Positions 1 through 9,427 are shown, counted from the stretch's first letter. The stretch is 64,000 nucleotides of DNA from JAMZMI01 sp039970095 (GCA_039970095.1 JBDVMP010000018.1:1-64000); one strand, 5' to 3'. A program made the numbers and translations. Notes: generated from the letters alone by a model not told the origin.

Positions 1-358
1 CGTCTTCATCTTCATCCTCAAAGCTGTCTTCACCCTCTTCCGTGGGTTTGGCCTCTGGCTCTACAGTTTGAGATTTGTCATAGAGTCTGGCCTTAAGGCT
101 CAGTACTTCCTGCTCGGCTTGCTTCACTTTATTTTTCAATGAAATAATGTGCGTGTTTTCGACAACAAGTTCTGTCAGCATAAAAAGGCAGAGAAATATG
201 AAAAGGCTCAAAAGATATACGGGTGCTTTTTTTAAGTCACTGAATGTTATATCTGCCTTATATTCTTCAATATTGACCATGATGTCAACACTGAAATACA
301 AAACCACTAACGTGATGATGATATAAATTGGGTAAAAGAATAATTTGAATTTTCTCAT
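1..358 (-). CDS. Small membrane protein with C-terminal coiled coil (partial)
   Basis: This reading frame starts at an ATG at 358 and runs off the left edge, so the C-terminus is missing. The visible 119 residues show two hydrophobic segments (about residues 5-27 and 48-65). A charged, probably coiled-coil stretch follows (about 70-95), then a very acidic Glu/Asp-rich tail. The layout resembles small LapA-like inner-membrane proteins, but I do not recognise a specific family. The gene lies downstream of the Wzi-like gene on the same strand, with an 80-base gap. Function unknown. Confidence 0.6.
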   Translation of the reverse strand, partial: MRKFKLFFYPIYIIITLVVLYFSVDIMVNIEEYKADITFSDLKKAPVYLLSLFIFLCLFMLTELVVENTHIISLKNKVKQAEQEVLSLKARLYDKSQTVEPEAKPTEEGEDSFEDEDED

Positions 359-438
359 CAGGATATTGCTGAACGCGGCGAAAAGTTAGAGAAAAACTTT
401 GGCCGAAAACAGTAAAGAAATACTTTTTAGATAAACAA

Positions 439-2103
439 CTAGAATAGGTAACTCCTGGAAGGGAAGTTGTAGCCCACGCTGAACGAAAAAATGGATGTTG
501 AGGAATCCACCTTGCCAGACACGGATGATTCTGTACGGTAGGTAAAATCAACTGAAGTAAAACAATTATGAAACCACTGATAGGACACTTTGCCGTGGAT
601 CAGCATCAGGCTGGTCTCATCACCTTGCAAAAGATCTACACCAGTTAGCACACTCATGTCTCTCAGGTTGTAAGACTTGAGTATATCCCGGCCCTGGCTA
701 AACGCTCCTATATCATTTCCATATTTAGCTAAGAGCAAGTCTCCTCTGGCTGTTAGTTTCGGACTTATGCGGTATGCTCCACTGAACAAGAACTCTCTGA
801 AGTTTGCCCCAAGAGGGTGTGCCAAAGCCTGGTTGTAGTGTGTATATGACGTATAGTTGCTCTGGTGTGCGTATGTATATGGCCGAACTTGGTTCCATTC
901 GGCCTGAAGCTTTAAGTTATTGATACCGAAAGCATCAAAATATTTGGCCCCAAGCTGAAACGCTTGCTTGTTTTCCCAATAGCCATCGCCAGAAAACGCC
1001 TTACTTACGATCAGCTCATCTATTACAAGCTGACCATAAATGGATGCCGTTTTCCAAATGTTCCACTTAAAATCCATACCTAAAATAGCATTACCTGCAC
1101 TGCCATTTTGCTGTTCTAATGCTCGATAGAAGATAACAGGATTTAGGTATTCAACTTTGAGTCCACTGTTGCCGAGCGAATCTGGCTTTCCGTATATCAC
1201 AGACTCAAACAAACCTAAACTGAAATTATCAGTTACATTCATTTCCAAATGATGGAGGGCGAGGTGTTTTTTTGGAAAGGAACCTGTTCCAAGCAGCCCA
1301 AATGCACCCCCGTAGGTTTCTGCTGTTAGCTGGGCAAACAGGTTGGTGTATTGAAACTTCCATATTTGGGTTTGCAGCCTCAGGTAAGGATAGTTATTGG
1401 AGAAATCCGAAAGAATAAGGGATCGCTCACCATTACCAATAAAATGCTTCCCATATCCAAACTGTGCCGCGATATGCTTAGTCATATTAAAATCAATGTA
1501 GGCTTGAGCCCTGAGGAAATCCACTCCATTATCACCATACTGCTTCCAGAAACCCTCATAAGGCACATTGAGAGTGGAGTCAATTACATTTCTGACGTAT
1601 GAAGCATACCTCGCTTGGTTTTCGGTGAGTAGCGTATAGAATGAAAGCTTCTCATCGATGGTTCCTCTCATCTCTAACCCGCGGTAGTTGTTGAAAATTA
1701 AGTCTCCTGATGCAGACTCTTTGCCGGCACTTAGCGCGACTATTGGGTTTAGGTGAAAGTCAAAACCTTTTTGGCTGACCGAAACAAAATCAGAAGAGAT
1801 GGAATAAAAACGTCGGCTTGCTTTTTTCTCAAGCCAAAGTGTATCCTGATATTCTCTTGTTTCCAGTCTTACTGAGCGTAAATCATGGGCTGAAACTTTC
1901 GAAGTTTGTGGGGCTTGTAGTTTAGAAAACTGAGCGATTGATGCTCTCGAAATCGGCTTAACAGTAGAAAAAACAGGCTTTTCAGACTTTGCATCCCACC
2001 TATCAACAATGTCATAAATGGAACTATTAAGAGGAACATCCGTGGACTGACCAGAGACATTTACCAATATGGCAGCAAAAAAGGAAAGAAGAAAGTACCT
2101 CAC
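439..2103 (-). CDS. Wzi/RemB-like outer membrane beta-barrel protein
   Basis: This 554-residue protein begins with a signal peptide (MRYFLLSFFAAILVNVSGQS) and continues with alternating aromatic-rich strands typical of an outer membrane barrel. Strand-like segments include LSFYTLLTENQARYASYV and the region around GANFREFLFSGAYR. The general look matches the capsule-assembly Wzi family, whose Bacteroidota members include the gliding-related RemB. This is family-level recognition only. The start codon is GTG at 2103; no in-frame ATG gives a better signal peptide. It probably acts in the outer membrane, in surface polysaccharide attachment or motility, but the exact role cannot be read from sequence. 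Confidence 0.7.
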   Translation of the reverse strand: MRYFLLSFFAAILVNVSGQSTDVPLNSSIYDIVDRWDAKSEKPVFSTVKPISRASIAQFSKLQAPQTSKVSAHDLRSVRLETREYQDTLWLEKKASRRFYSISSDFVSVSQKGFDFHLNPIVALSAGKESASGDLIFNNYRGLEMRGTIDEKLSFYTLLTENQARYASYVRNVIDSTLNVPYEGFWKQYGDNGVDFLRAQAYIDFNMTKHIAAQFGYGKHFIGNGERSLILSDFSNNYPYLRLQTQIWKFQYTNLFAQLTAETYGGAFGLLGTGSFPKKHLALHHLEMNVTDNFSLGLFESVIYGKPDSLGNSGLKVEYLNPVIFYRALEQQNGSAGNAILGMDFKWNIWKTASIYGQLVIDELIVSKAFSGDGYWENKQAFQLGAKYFDAFGINNLKLQAEWNQVRPYTYAHQSNYTSYTHYNQALAHPLGANFREFLFSGAYRISPKLTARGDLLLAKYGNDIGAFSQGRDILKSYNLRDMSVLTGVDLLQGDETSLMLIHGKVSYQWFHNCFTSVDFTYRTESSVSGKVDSSTSIFSFSVGYNFPSRSYLF

Positions 2104-2130
2104 AGGCTCAAAAATATTAAAAAAGGGGCT

Positions 2131-2161
2131 TTTGAATATCCTACTTTTTATTCTATCTTTG
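2131..2161 (+). promoter_or_regulatory. Bacteroidota-type sigma promoter for rpmE2
   Basis: TTTG at 2131-2134 is followed by exactly 19 bases and then TATCTTTG at 2154-2161. This matches the Bacteroidota primary-sigma consensus TTTG / TAnnTTTG with its usual spacing. It sits 28 bases upstream of the L31 start codon and points toward it. Confidence 0.75.
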
Positions 2162-2189
2162 CAATCCTTTTTAAAGAAAGACAGAAATT

Positions 2190-2435
2190 ATGAGAAAGGA
2201 AATCCATCCGGAATATAAAGAAGTTGTTTTCTTGGACACTACAAGTGACTTCAAATTCTTGACTAAATCAACAATGTCAAGCGATGAGACTATTAAGTGG
2301 GAAAATGGAAACGAATATCCATTGATCAAGATAGAGGTTAGCTCTGCTTCTCACCCATTCTACACAGGTAAGAAAATATTCTTGGATACTGCTGGTAGAG
2401 TTGAGAAATTCAACAAGAAGTACAAAAAAGGATAA
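2190..2435 (+). CDS. rpmE2: 50S ribosomal protein L31 type B
   Basis: This 81-residue protein has the type B L31 pattern: MRKEIHPEYKEVVFLD at the start, then SSASHPFYTGKK and AGRVEKFNKKYKK near the end. It contains no cysteine, so it is the zinc-independent form. It is a structural component of the large ribosomal subunit. A consensus promoter lies upstream and a strong hairpin terminator downstream, so it is probably a single-gene transcript. No second L31 gene is in the window. Confidence 0.95.
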   Translation: MRKEIHPEYKEVVFLDTTSDFKFLTKSTMSSDETIKWENGNEYPLIKIEVSSASHPFYTGKKIFLDTAGRVEKFNKKYKKG

Positions 2436-2460
2436 GAAAATATTATTCATACAAGATTTC

Positions 2461-2497
2461 AAAGTCTTCGGGGTTATCCTGAAGACTTTTTTATTTT
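2461..2497 (+). terminator. Rho-independent terminator after rpmE2
   Basis: A perfect 9-bp stem (AAAGTCTTC at 2461-2469 and GAAGACTTT at 2481-2489) with an 11-base loop is followed by a T-rich run. It ends only a few bases before the start codon of the next gene at 2504, so that gene needs its own start signal or read-through. Confidence 0.85.
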
Positions 2498-2503
2498 TGT
2501 CCG

Positions 2504-3664
2504 ATGCGAATCGTATTGTTTGATCTTCCCGAAGATCGAATCAAACTATATCCCCTTACACTCACTCGTCCAACTTGTTATTTACGTGTTGGCATACTCA
2601 CGCTTATTGAAAAGTGGCAACACGATTTTCCTGATGCTGAGATTTCGATAGCAACAGACACATACCTGTCGCCTAAATTTGGTTTGCCAAACCCAGAAGA
2701 GTCTTTGTGGGTACACTCAGGCTTGATTCCTGACCCTCATGTGGCGGCCTCTTTAAAATCCCTGGCGAATGGAGAAAAGCTCGTTTGCTCAGATAAAGTA
2801 TTGGCGTTTTGGGGTACATCAGACACAGACTCAGGTTCGTTAAAACCAACAGAACTAAAATGTATTCCATCCTTAATTGCCCGGCCGTGGGACATATTTC
2901 ATAAGAATGGTGAAGAGATTAAAAACGATTATCGGAGAGTAACCAGCCAGCGAAACTCACAGCCTATTCTGGACAAGCATACTGTTTGCTATGGAAAGCA
3001 TATTTTTCTGGAAGAAGGAGCAACTGTCAAGGCGGCAATGCTCAATGCGGAAGGGGGTCCAATATATATAGGCAAGGATGCGCAGGTACAAGAGGGGGCA
3101 TTGATTCGCGGGCCGTTTTCTTTGGGAGAAAATTCCGTGGTAGCGATGGGAGCAAAAATTCGTGGAGATACAAGTGTTGGTCCCGCGAGTAAAATTGGAG
3201 GAGAAGTATCCAACTGCGTTTTGATGGGTTATTCTAATAAAGGTCACGATGGCTATCTCGGAAATTCGGTAATTGGCGAATGGTGCAATATCGGGGCGGG
3301 CACGAATAACTCAAACCTGAAGAACAATTATGATAAGGTGAAATTCTGGGATTATGAAACCCGTTCTTTTATGGATTCGGGCCTGCAGTTTTGCGGGTTG
3401 ATTATGGGAGACCATTCAAAAACAGGTATTAGCACAATGTTCAACACAGGCACGAGCGTTGGTGTTTCATCAAATATTTTCGGAGCAGGGTTTCCGAGAA
3501 CTTACATTCCCAGCTTTGCATGGGGTGGAGCATCTGGTTTTACTACATACAAGATCAACAAAGCCATGGAATCTGCTGACCGCATGATGCAGCGGAGAAA
3601 TTTGTCACTTTCACGTGAAGATAAAGCCATCCTTAACCATATCTTTGAGCACTTTTCTTCTTAG
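2504..3664 (+). CDS. GlmU-like sugar nucleotidyltransferase/acetyltransferase
   Basis: This 386-residue protein matches the alternative Bacteroidota GlmU family (UDP-GlcNAc diphosphorylase / glucosamine-1-phosphate acetyltransferase). The N-terminal part contains YPLTLTRPTCYLRVGI, typical of this branch rather than of classical GlmU. From about residue 160 to 310 there is a left-handed beta-helix of hexapeptide repeats. NIGAGTNNSNLKNNY in that helix resembles the acetyltransferase loop of GlmU. By family it would act in the cytoplasm in UDP-GlcNAc supply for cell wall and surface glycans. Which of the two reactions it performs cannot be decided here. It precedes holB by 26 bases. Confidence 0.8.
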   Translation: MRIVLFDLPEDRIKLYPLTLTRPTCYLRVGILTLIEKWQHDFPDAEISIATDTYLSPKFGLPNPEESLWVHSGLIPDPHVAASLKSLANGEKLVCSDKVLAFWGTSDTDSGSLKPTELKCIPSLIARPWDIFHKNGEEIKNDYRRVTSQRNSQPILDKHTVCYGKHIFLEEGATVKAAMLNAEGGPIYIGKDAQVQEGALIRGPFSLGENSVVAMGAKIRGDTSVGPASKIGGEVSNCVLMGYSNKGHDGYLGNSVIGEWCNIGAGTNNSNLKNNYDKVKFWDYETRSFMDSGLQFCGLIMGDHSKTGISTMFNTGTSVGVSSNIFGAGFPRTYIPSFAWGGASGFTTYKINKAMESADRMMQRRNLSLSREDKAILNHIFEHFSS

Positions 3665-3690
3665 ATAAAACCCGACGCTGATAAACACAT

Positions 3691-4824
3691 ATGCAGTTTG
3701 CAGAAATCCCCGGTCTTGCAGAAATCAAACAGTCATTAATCTCCTCATTTGAGAATAATCACATTGCGCACGCCCAGCTGTTTAGTGGAGTAGAAGGGGG
3801 TGGCGCACTGCCCATGGCTTTGGCATTCACCACGTTTTTGTTGTGCCAAAATAAAACGGCAGAAGACTCTTGTGGCACTTGCGTCAATTGTCAAAGGATG
3901 AAAAAATTCATTCATCCGGATGTACATTTTTTCTTTCCAAAGTTGAGTTTTTCCAAGCAAACGGATGCGGATAAACATCATGCAGAAACTCAGAAAAACT
4001 GGCGGCAGTTTGCTGCAGAAACCCCTTTTGCCGGGCTCAGTACCTGGGTCTCTCTTAATGGTTTTGATAATAAAAACATGATTATCACTAAAGATGAGAG
4101 CCGGCGTATCATCAAGACTGTGAGCATGAAATCATTTGAGGGTGATTTTAAGATAATAGTAATCTGGTGTCCGGAATATATGCACCCATCGGCAGCCAAT
4201 GGTATTTTGAAGGTGCTGGAAGAGCCACCCACGCAGACCATCTACTTGTTGGTGAGCTACGCATACGAAAGCCTTTTGCCGACTATTAAGTCGCGAGTAC
4301 AATTGTTTTCTGTGCCTCCACTGGCCGATGATGAGGTGCAGCAGTTTCTGATTGACAAGAAGGGGGCGGAAGTAAACAAAGCGAAGCAAATCAGCCGAAT
4401 GGCAGGGGGAAGTCTGGGCAAGGCGATGCAAGAATTAGAGAGTGTGGGAGAGGTGGCATATCAGTCTTTCCAAAGTTGGATGCAATTGTGCCTGAAGGGA
4501 GACCTGCAAGCACTGGCCAGTTTGAGCGAGGACTTTTCCAAAAGCTCTAAACCTGACCAGAGGAACACGCTGGAGTTTGGTCTGACACTGGTGCGTGAAT
4601 CCATATTGTCTCAATCAGGAGTGGAGTCGTTTATCGTGAGAGAAGGTGATGAGAAAACGTTTATAGTGAAATTTGGGGCGGCCGTTTCACTGGAATCTTT
4701 GGAAGGCGTCTACACAGAGTTGGGCAAGACCCTCGGATATCTTTCGCGCAATGCGAACGCAAAAATCACATTTATGGCATTATCACTGAAGATAAGTGAG
4801 TTGTTGAGAAAAAAGGTAGCCTGA
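3691..4824 (+). CDS. holB: DNA polymerase III delta' subunit
   Basis: This 377-residue AAA+ clamp-loader subunit has the cysteine cluster C52, C61, C64 and C67 of the zinc module. It also has the conserved ANGILKVLEEPP segment. The Walker A position reads GVEGGGALPMAL, without the lysine and Ser/Thr needed for ATP hydrolysis. The usual SRC arginine-finger motif reads SRV. A lack of ATPase activity is normal for delta'. It works in the clamp-loader complex that places the sliding clamp on DNA. Its TGA overlaps the ATG of hemC by one base (TGATG), indicating translational coupling. Confidence 0.88.
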   Translation: MQFAEIPGLAEIKQSLISSFENNHIAHAQLFSGVEGGGALPMALAFTTFLLCQNKTAEDSCGTCVNCQRMKKFIHPDVHFFFPKLSFSKQTDADKHHAETQKNWRQFAAETPFAGLSTWVSLNGFDNKNMIITKDESRRIIKTVSMKSFEGDFKIIVIWCPEYMHPSAANGILKVLEEPPTQTIYLLVSYAYESLLPTIKSRVQLFSVPPLADDEVQQFLIDKKGAEVNKAKQISRMAGGSLGKAMQELESVGEVAYQSFQSWMQLCLKGDLQALASLSEDFSKSSKPDQRNTLEFGLTLVRESILSQSGVESFIVREGDEKTFIVKFGAAVSLESLEGVYTELGKTLGYLSRNANAKITFMALSLKISELLRKKVA

Positions 4825-5741
4825 TGGAAGCTATAAAAATAGGAACTAGGAAAAGTAAACTGGCCCTTTGGCAGGCGGAGTATGTGTCCGAAAAACTACA
4901 GTCTGGCGGGCTCAAAACAGAACTGGTTCTCATGGAAACCAAAGGAGACAAGGTGCTGGATGTTTCCATTGCCAAGATAGGTAGTAAGGGTGTTTTCACA
5001 GAAGAGCTGGAAACCAAACTCGCAAATGGAGAAATAGATATTGCCGTGCATTCTGCCAAGGATATGCAGTCGAGCCTTGAAGAAGGCTTTGAGATTATTG
5101 CTTTCAGCGAACGAGAGGAGGTCAATGATGTGATTGTTTCTGATGGAGAAATAGATCTTTCAGAGGAAATGGTGTTGGGAACATCTTCCACGCGTCGTAT
5201 TGCCACACTGAAGCACTTTTACCCTCATGTAAAAACCGTGGAAGTAAGAGGAAATCTGCAGACACGTATTGAGAAGATGCGTTCTGGTCTGTGCGATGGT
5301 TTACTTTTGGCGTATGCCGGAGTGCATCGAATGGGATACCACGAAATGATTAAAAATAAGCTGTCACTGGATGAATTCACACCTGCTGTGGGTCAGGGGA
5401 GTGTGGCAATAGAGGCGCATAAAAGCTTGTCGCAAGAGAAGAGAAACAAAATCAGAGCGTGCGTAAACCATGAGGCAACAGAGCATGCCCTACTGGCGGA
5501 AAGAGCTTTTCTAAAAAAACTTGAGGGCGGATGTAGCATTCCTGTTTTTGCTTTGGCCAAAAATGAAGAATCTAAAATTCACATTACGGGGGGAATTGTA
5601 AGTTTGGACGGTCAGGAGAGAATAGTAAGAAACCTATCCGGGACAGAGCCACGAGAATTGGGAGACAAACTCGCCGATGACTTGCTTGCAGCAGGAGGAG
5701 AGGCCATTTTGAAAGAAATAAAAAGTCAATTGAACAAATAA
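4824..5741 (+). CDS. hemC: Hydroxymethylbilane synthase (porphobilinogen deaminase)
   Basis: The 305-residue length is normal for the family. Diagnostic motifs are IGTRKSKLALWQ at the N-terminus, HSAKDMQ with catalytic Asp80, TSSTRRIATL, RGNLQTRIEKM, and LEGGCSIPV, in which Cys237 should carry the dipyrromethane cofactor. The enzyme joins four porphobilinogen molecules into hydroxymethylbilane in tetrapyrrole (heme) synthesis, in the cytoplasm. It is coupled to holB upstream and followed 7 bases later by a cyclophilin gene, so the three may share a transcript. Confidence 0.95.
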   Translation: MEAIKIGTRKSKLALWQAEYVSEKLQSGGLKTELVLMETKGDKVLDVSIAKIGSKGVFTEELETKLANGEIDIAVHSAKDMQSSLEEGFEIIAFSEREEVNDVIVSDGEIDLSEEMVLGTSSTRRIATLKHFYPHVKTVEVRGNLQTRIEKMRSGLCDGLLLAYAGVHRMGYHEMIKNKLSLDEFTPAVGQGSVAIEAHKSLSQEKRNKIRACVNHEATEHALLAERAFLKKLEGGCSIPVFALAKNEESKIHITGGIVSLDGQERIVRNLSGTEPRELGDKLADDLLAAGGEAILKEIKSQLNK

Positions 5742-5748
5742 AAGAACA

Positions 5749-6594
5749 ATGAAAAAGCTTCTAATAGTATTAGCCGTCGTGACAACAATGCTAACCGCAT
5801 GTGATGATAATAAAGATGCCGTCGTGACGATTCATACCGAGTATGGAGACATGAAAGCCATTCTTTACAATGAGACGCCACTGCATAAGAAGAACTTTTT
5901 GGAGCTGGCCAAATCTGGCAGATATGACAGTACGATTTGGCACAGGATCATTAAAAACTTCATGATACAGGGAGGTAACGTAAACGCCAAAGAAGGTACC
6001 CGAGAAGCAGAGGAAGACAGAATTCCTGCGGAGATCGTTGGTGGTTTTTACCACACCAAAGGCGCACTTGCCGCTGCTCGGCAGGGAGATCAGACGAACC
6101 CTGAGAAAAAATCTTCCGCTACTCAGTTTTACATTGTACATGGCAAAGTTTGGACGAAGGATGAGCTAACTGTTGATCAAGTAAAATTGAATCAGGGAAT
6201 AAGCAAGATCCTCAGCGATCCTAAGTTTGAAGAACTGACAAAGCAGTTTCAAGAGCTGAGCAAAGCACGGGATTTTGATGCCATGAATGAGCTGGCTTTA
6301 AAAAACAAAGAGTTGGTGGAGCAGGAGCTTGGAATTAATCTGAATAAAGATTTTGATCCGGACAGACTGGAACTGTACACCACAGTGGGAGGGGCTCCTC
6401 ACCTTGATTCGGAGTACACTGTTTTTGGCAGAGTCGTGGAAGGACTGGATGTCATTGATAAAATAGCAGCTGTAGAAACTGGCCGCATGGACAAGCCCGT
6501 CAAAGACACCTACATGACAATGGAGATAGAGCTCATACCAAAGCGAAAGATCACAGAGATGTATGGATATGAATATCCTGAGAAAGAAAAATAG
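5749..6594 (+). CDS. Cyclophilin-type peptidyl-prolyl isomerase lipoprotein
   Basis: This 281-residue protein begins with a lipoprotein signal ending in LTAC at Cys18, so it should be membrane anchored and act in the periplasm. The cyclophilin fold is shown by YGDMKAILYNETPLHKKNF, WHRIIKNFMIQGG, and the GALAAAR...ATQFYIVHG segment. A helical insertion of roughly 70 residues, rich in Lys and Glu, separates FYIVHG from the final strands (YTVFGRVVEGLDVIDKI); such insertions are common in Bacteroidota homologues. It probably assists folding of exported proteins. Its stop codon abuts the stop of the convergent next gene. Confidence 0.88.
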   Translation: MKKLLIVLAVVTTMLTACDDNKDAVVTIHTEYGDMKAILYNETPLHKKNFLELAKSGRYDSTIWHRIIKNFMIQGGNVNAKEGTREAEEDRIPAEIVGGFYHTKGALAAARQGDQTNPEKKSSATQFYIVHGKVWTKDELTVDQVKLNQGISKILSDPKFEELTKQFQELSKARDFDAMNELALKNKELVEQELGINLNKDFDPDRLELYTTVGGAPHLDSEYTVFGRVVEGLDVIDKIAAVETGRMDKPVKDTYMTMEIELIPKRKITEMYGYEYPEKEK

Positions 6595-7722
6595 TTAGTT
6601 TGTCAGTATCATATTTGTAATCAAAAGAACAAAAGCGGTTGCTATGATTACTTTGTGAAAGGTGAGATTGTTGACTTTGGAAGAGATCAGGGCGAGAATA
6701 ACGCCAGCCAGGCGCATATAATTTTGATCTCGGCTGGCTTCCTGAAAAAAGTACGAAAAAGCAATTTGTAAGGTGAGAAGCAGTGCGAAGAGTGCGAATA
6801 TCAGCTGCTTGTTGGCAAAAAAGTGCTTGTTGTAGCTTTCTGTCTCAGCGTGAGGGAAAAGCAATACACAAATGAGATAGATGATAAATGGCACAATCAG
6901 GAAGATCACAAAATGTAGAATACTTTGAGTGATGAGCCCTGTGCGTTCCCAGGAGCCCCACCAGATCGCAATTAGAAATACGAACGAAAAAAGCGACCAA
7001 AGGAACTGAGTAACAGAGAAGGCGTCTTTCTTTAATCGAAACAGTCCGGCCCATCCCCGAAGAAAAACTGCGATGATATACGCGTAGATTACAGAAATGA
7101 ATATTGTTAAATGTTCGGCTTTGGAATAGGTCTGGCCGATTGGACGTTCGGGGATCAGCCCCTGATAATCCTGGAAGATATAAAGACTGAGCAGGGCAAT
7201 TGAAATGAGCTGTATGAATAAATGGACGTTTCGGGGTTTAGCAAAAATACCGGCAAGACAAATACCAATTCCTGCCACCCGAAAAATCAATGAATCCCTA
7301 TGTATGGTTAAAGGCAGGTCATAAATAAAGAAAACCAGTAGCGTAAGAAATACTTTGGTCTTTTGCTCGAAAAACAAGCTGCGCAAATCCACTTTGTTTT
7401 CTTCGCTGATTTTTCTTCGGATTTTATCGAACAGCAAAACGGCGATGAAGTAGAAAATGGCGGTATAGGGGATCACACTTAGAAACTCCAGCATACTCTT
7501 GGTCATTTTCAGTGCGCGCCCAAAAAGGTTCCACCAGTGGATGAGGAGTACGCTGAAGAGAACCAGAGTGAAAAGTGTAAAAACCAGGTCTGGTTTGATC
7601 CGTTCTCTTAATCGGAGCATTTGACCCCAACCGTCTAGAAACTGGGATGCCACAAAACCAAAGATGATCGACTGGAACGTGATCAAATATTCTATTTTCG
7701 AAAAGCCAAGAACCTCGGACAT
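6595..7722 (-). CDS. Internally duplicated polytopic membrane protein, unknown function
   Basis: This 375-residue protein has about ten hydrophobic segments and no signal peptide or soluble domain. The two halves align with each other. FSKIEYLITFQSIIFGF (residues 6-22) matches YSKAEHLTIFISVIYAY, and QFLDGWGQMLRLRE matches VFLRGWAGLFRLKK. The WW pair and RVAGIGICLA / RLAGVILALI recur in the same order. It is therefore probably a tandem repeat of a five-helix unit. I do not recognise a transporter or enzyme family. It lies between a convergent cyclophilin gene and a divergent ATP-grasp gene. Confidence 0.7.
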   Translation of the reverse strand: MSEVLGFSKIEYLITFQSIIFGFVASQFLDGWGQMLRLRERIKPDLVFTLFTLVLFSVLLIHWWNLFGRALKMTKSMLEFLSVIPYTAIFYFIAVLLFDKIRRKISEENKVDLRSLFFEQKTKVFLTLLVFFIYDLPLTIHRDSLIFRVAGIGICLAGIFAKPRNVHLFIQLISIALLSLYIFQDYQGLIPERPIGQTYSKAEHLTIFISVIYAYIIAVFLRGWAGLFRLKKDAFSVTQFLWSLFSFVFLIAIWWGSWERTGLITQSILHFVIFLIVPFIIYLICVLLFPHAETESYNKHFFANKQLIFALFALLLTLQIAFSYFFQEASRDQNYMRLAGVILALISSKVNNLTFHKVIIATAFVLLITNMILTN

Positions 7723-7779
7723 AACAATGCAACTACCGGCATGAATTTACGGATTTAACTACACTAAAAGCAACTACTT

Positions 7780-8688
7780 ATGCCCAAAACGGACATTTTA
7801 TTGGTCACAGAAGAACGCTACATCCACCCAAATCCTACGGACGCTTACAAAAAGGAGGTACTCGAAGAGGATCGACTATTGTCAGGCGCTTTGCTGGAGT
7901 TGGGCTTAACCTCTCAACGCGCCAACTGGGCCGACCAGAACGTGGACTGGTCTGCGGCCAATTATATTATCTTCCGATCTACCTGGGACTATTTTTATCG
8001 ATTTGAAGAATTTCAAAAGTGGCTGCAACGCATTGACGGGCAGGTGAAGACTATTAACCCGCTCTCGCAGATCAAATGGAATATGGACAAGCATTATTTG
8101 CAGGATCTGGCAACAAAAGGAGTGCGGATAGTGCCTACCAGGTTTGTAGAAGCGGGTGAAAAAACGACCCTTAGAGCGGCTTTTGAAGAGGGCTCATATA
8201 CCAGAGCTATCATTAAACCAGCCGTTTCTGGAACGGCCCGACATACTTACTTGATAGACAATGCAAATATTGAGGCCCATGAAGAAGTGTTTCAGAAGTT
8301 GATAAAAGAGGAGTGTATGTTGATCCAGCCATTCCTGAAAAATATCGCGGAGCAGGGAGAAGTGTCATTTGTGGTTTTTGACGGCAAGTTTTCTCATGCG
8401 GTTCTCAAAAAAGCGAAAGTCGGAGACTTCCGTGTTCAGAGTGATTTTGGAGGTACTGTTGAGGAGTATCAGGCGTCCAAAGAGGAAATTGAGTTTGCAG
8501 AAAATGCCGTGACTGTCTGTGAGGTTCGGCCAATATATGCGCGGGTGGATTTAGCCTGGGATGATCAGGGAAAAATGTCGCTTGTGGAACTGGAACTCAT
8601 AGAGCCCGATATGTGGCTAAGACAGCATACAGGAAGTGCCGAACGATATGCAGCAGCTATTCATGCTCATTTGAAGCAAACCTGTTAG
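7780..8688 (+). CDS. ATP-grasp domain protein
   Basis: This 302-residue cytoplasmic protein has the ATP-grasp layout. An N-terminal Rossmann-like part (residues 1-90) is followed by a hinge region NPLSQIKWNMDKHYLQDL and the nucleotide-binding segment RAIIKPAVSGTARHTY. The metal-binding end has RPIYARVDLAWDD and LVELELIEPDMWL. The family ligates a carboxylate to an amine or similar nucleophile using ATP; the pattern is like the RimK/glutathione-synthetase/DcsG branch. The substrate cannot be inferred, and no biosynthetic partner lies next to it. Confidence 0.8.
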   Translation: MPKTDILLVTEERYIHPNPTDAYKKEVLEEDRLLSGALLELGLTSQRANWADQNVDWSAANYIIFRSTWDYFYRFEEFQKWLQRIDGQVKTINPLSQIKWNMDKHYLQDLATKGVRIVPTRFVEAGEKTTLRAAFEEGSYTRAIIKPAVSGTARHTYLIDNANIEAHEEVFQKLIKEECMLIQPFLKNIAEQGEVSFVVFDGKFSHAVLKKAKVGDFRVQSDFGGTVEEYQASKEEIEFAENAVTVCEVRPIYARVDLAWDDQGKMSLVELELIEPDMWLRQHTGSAERYAAAIHAHLKQTC

Positions 8689-8818
8689 GTTGGAGCATAG
8701 GTGCTCTTTTGTTCGGGATACAATATCCAAAAGGAGATCATAAAAATCAGACGTTGATCAAGGTTGTGCTTTATCTTTATGGAAATAACCATAAAACCTG
8801 TTTTCCTGCGTAATTCAT

Positions 8819-9427
8819 ATGCATAGATTTTCGGAAGAGCAAATAGAGATCGTTTCGGAACTGGTTACGGTAGCTTTGAACAAAGCCGTGAGCTCTATGG
8901 AGCAGATGCTGAGGATCAGGATCAAGGCCAACCATATTAAATACAGTCTCGGCCCATTGGAAAACATCCCCGAACTGGATCAGTTGGGGCGTTTCAAAGC
9001 TCATCTGGTCAAGCTTTTGTTTGTTGGAGATATCAGCGGAGCATTTTATTTTATCATTTTGGATCATGAGGTGGATTTGATCAACTCCGTTTGTCTTCCT
9101 GATGAGTTCAAATCAGATAAGCGGGCAGAAAATAAGCTCATGAAACATGGCTTCATGTCTGAGATTGAAAATGTGATTGCAGCACTTTCGGTAAAGGAGA
9201 TCTCAGAGGCTCTTGGCGTACAACTAGAGCTGCGTGTACCGAAAATCCAAATTTTACCGGGGGTAGATATCAATGCTTTTTTTGAGAAGGAAAACAAGAT
9301 TCACAAAACAGCATTTCATGTCAAATCTGTGCTGGAAGGTCAGGCCGTGAACATTGCGCCGTTTTTCATCTGGATTATGGATGATAAGTTTTTGGATGTA
9401 CTCAGGTTGAATACCTCGGGTTCTTGA
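8819..9427 (+). CDS. CheC-like CheY-P phosphatase
   Basis: This 202-residue protein has one intact CheC phosphatase site: E115-I-E-N118 followed after exactly 22 residues by P141, the spacing of the CheC/CheX/FliY signature. The first site expected near residues 14-17 reads ELVT, with Thr in place of the Asn, so only one site should be active. By family it would remove phosphate from a CheY. It is the only plus-strand gene of the chemosensory locus and is convergent with the PP2C phosphatase gene, 12 bases away. A diverged paralogue lies at 14200-14802. Confidence 0.75.
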   Translation: MHRFSEEQIEIVSELVTVALNKAVSSMEQMLRIRIKANHIKYSLGPLENIPELDQLGRFKAHLVKLLFVGDISGAFYFIILDHEVDLINSVCLPDEFKSDKRAENKLMKHGFMSEIENVIAALSVKEISEALGVQLELRVPKIQILPGVDINAFFEKENKIHKTAFHVKSVLEGQAVNIAPFFIWIMDDKFLDVLRLNTSGS

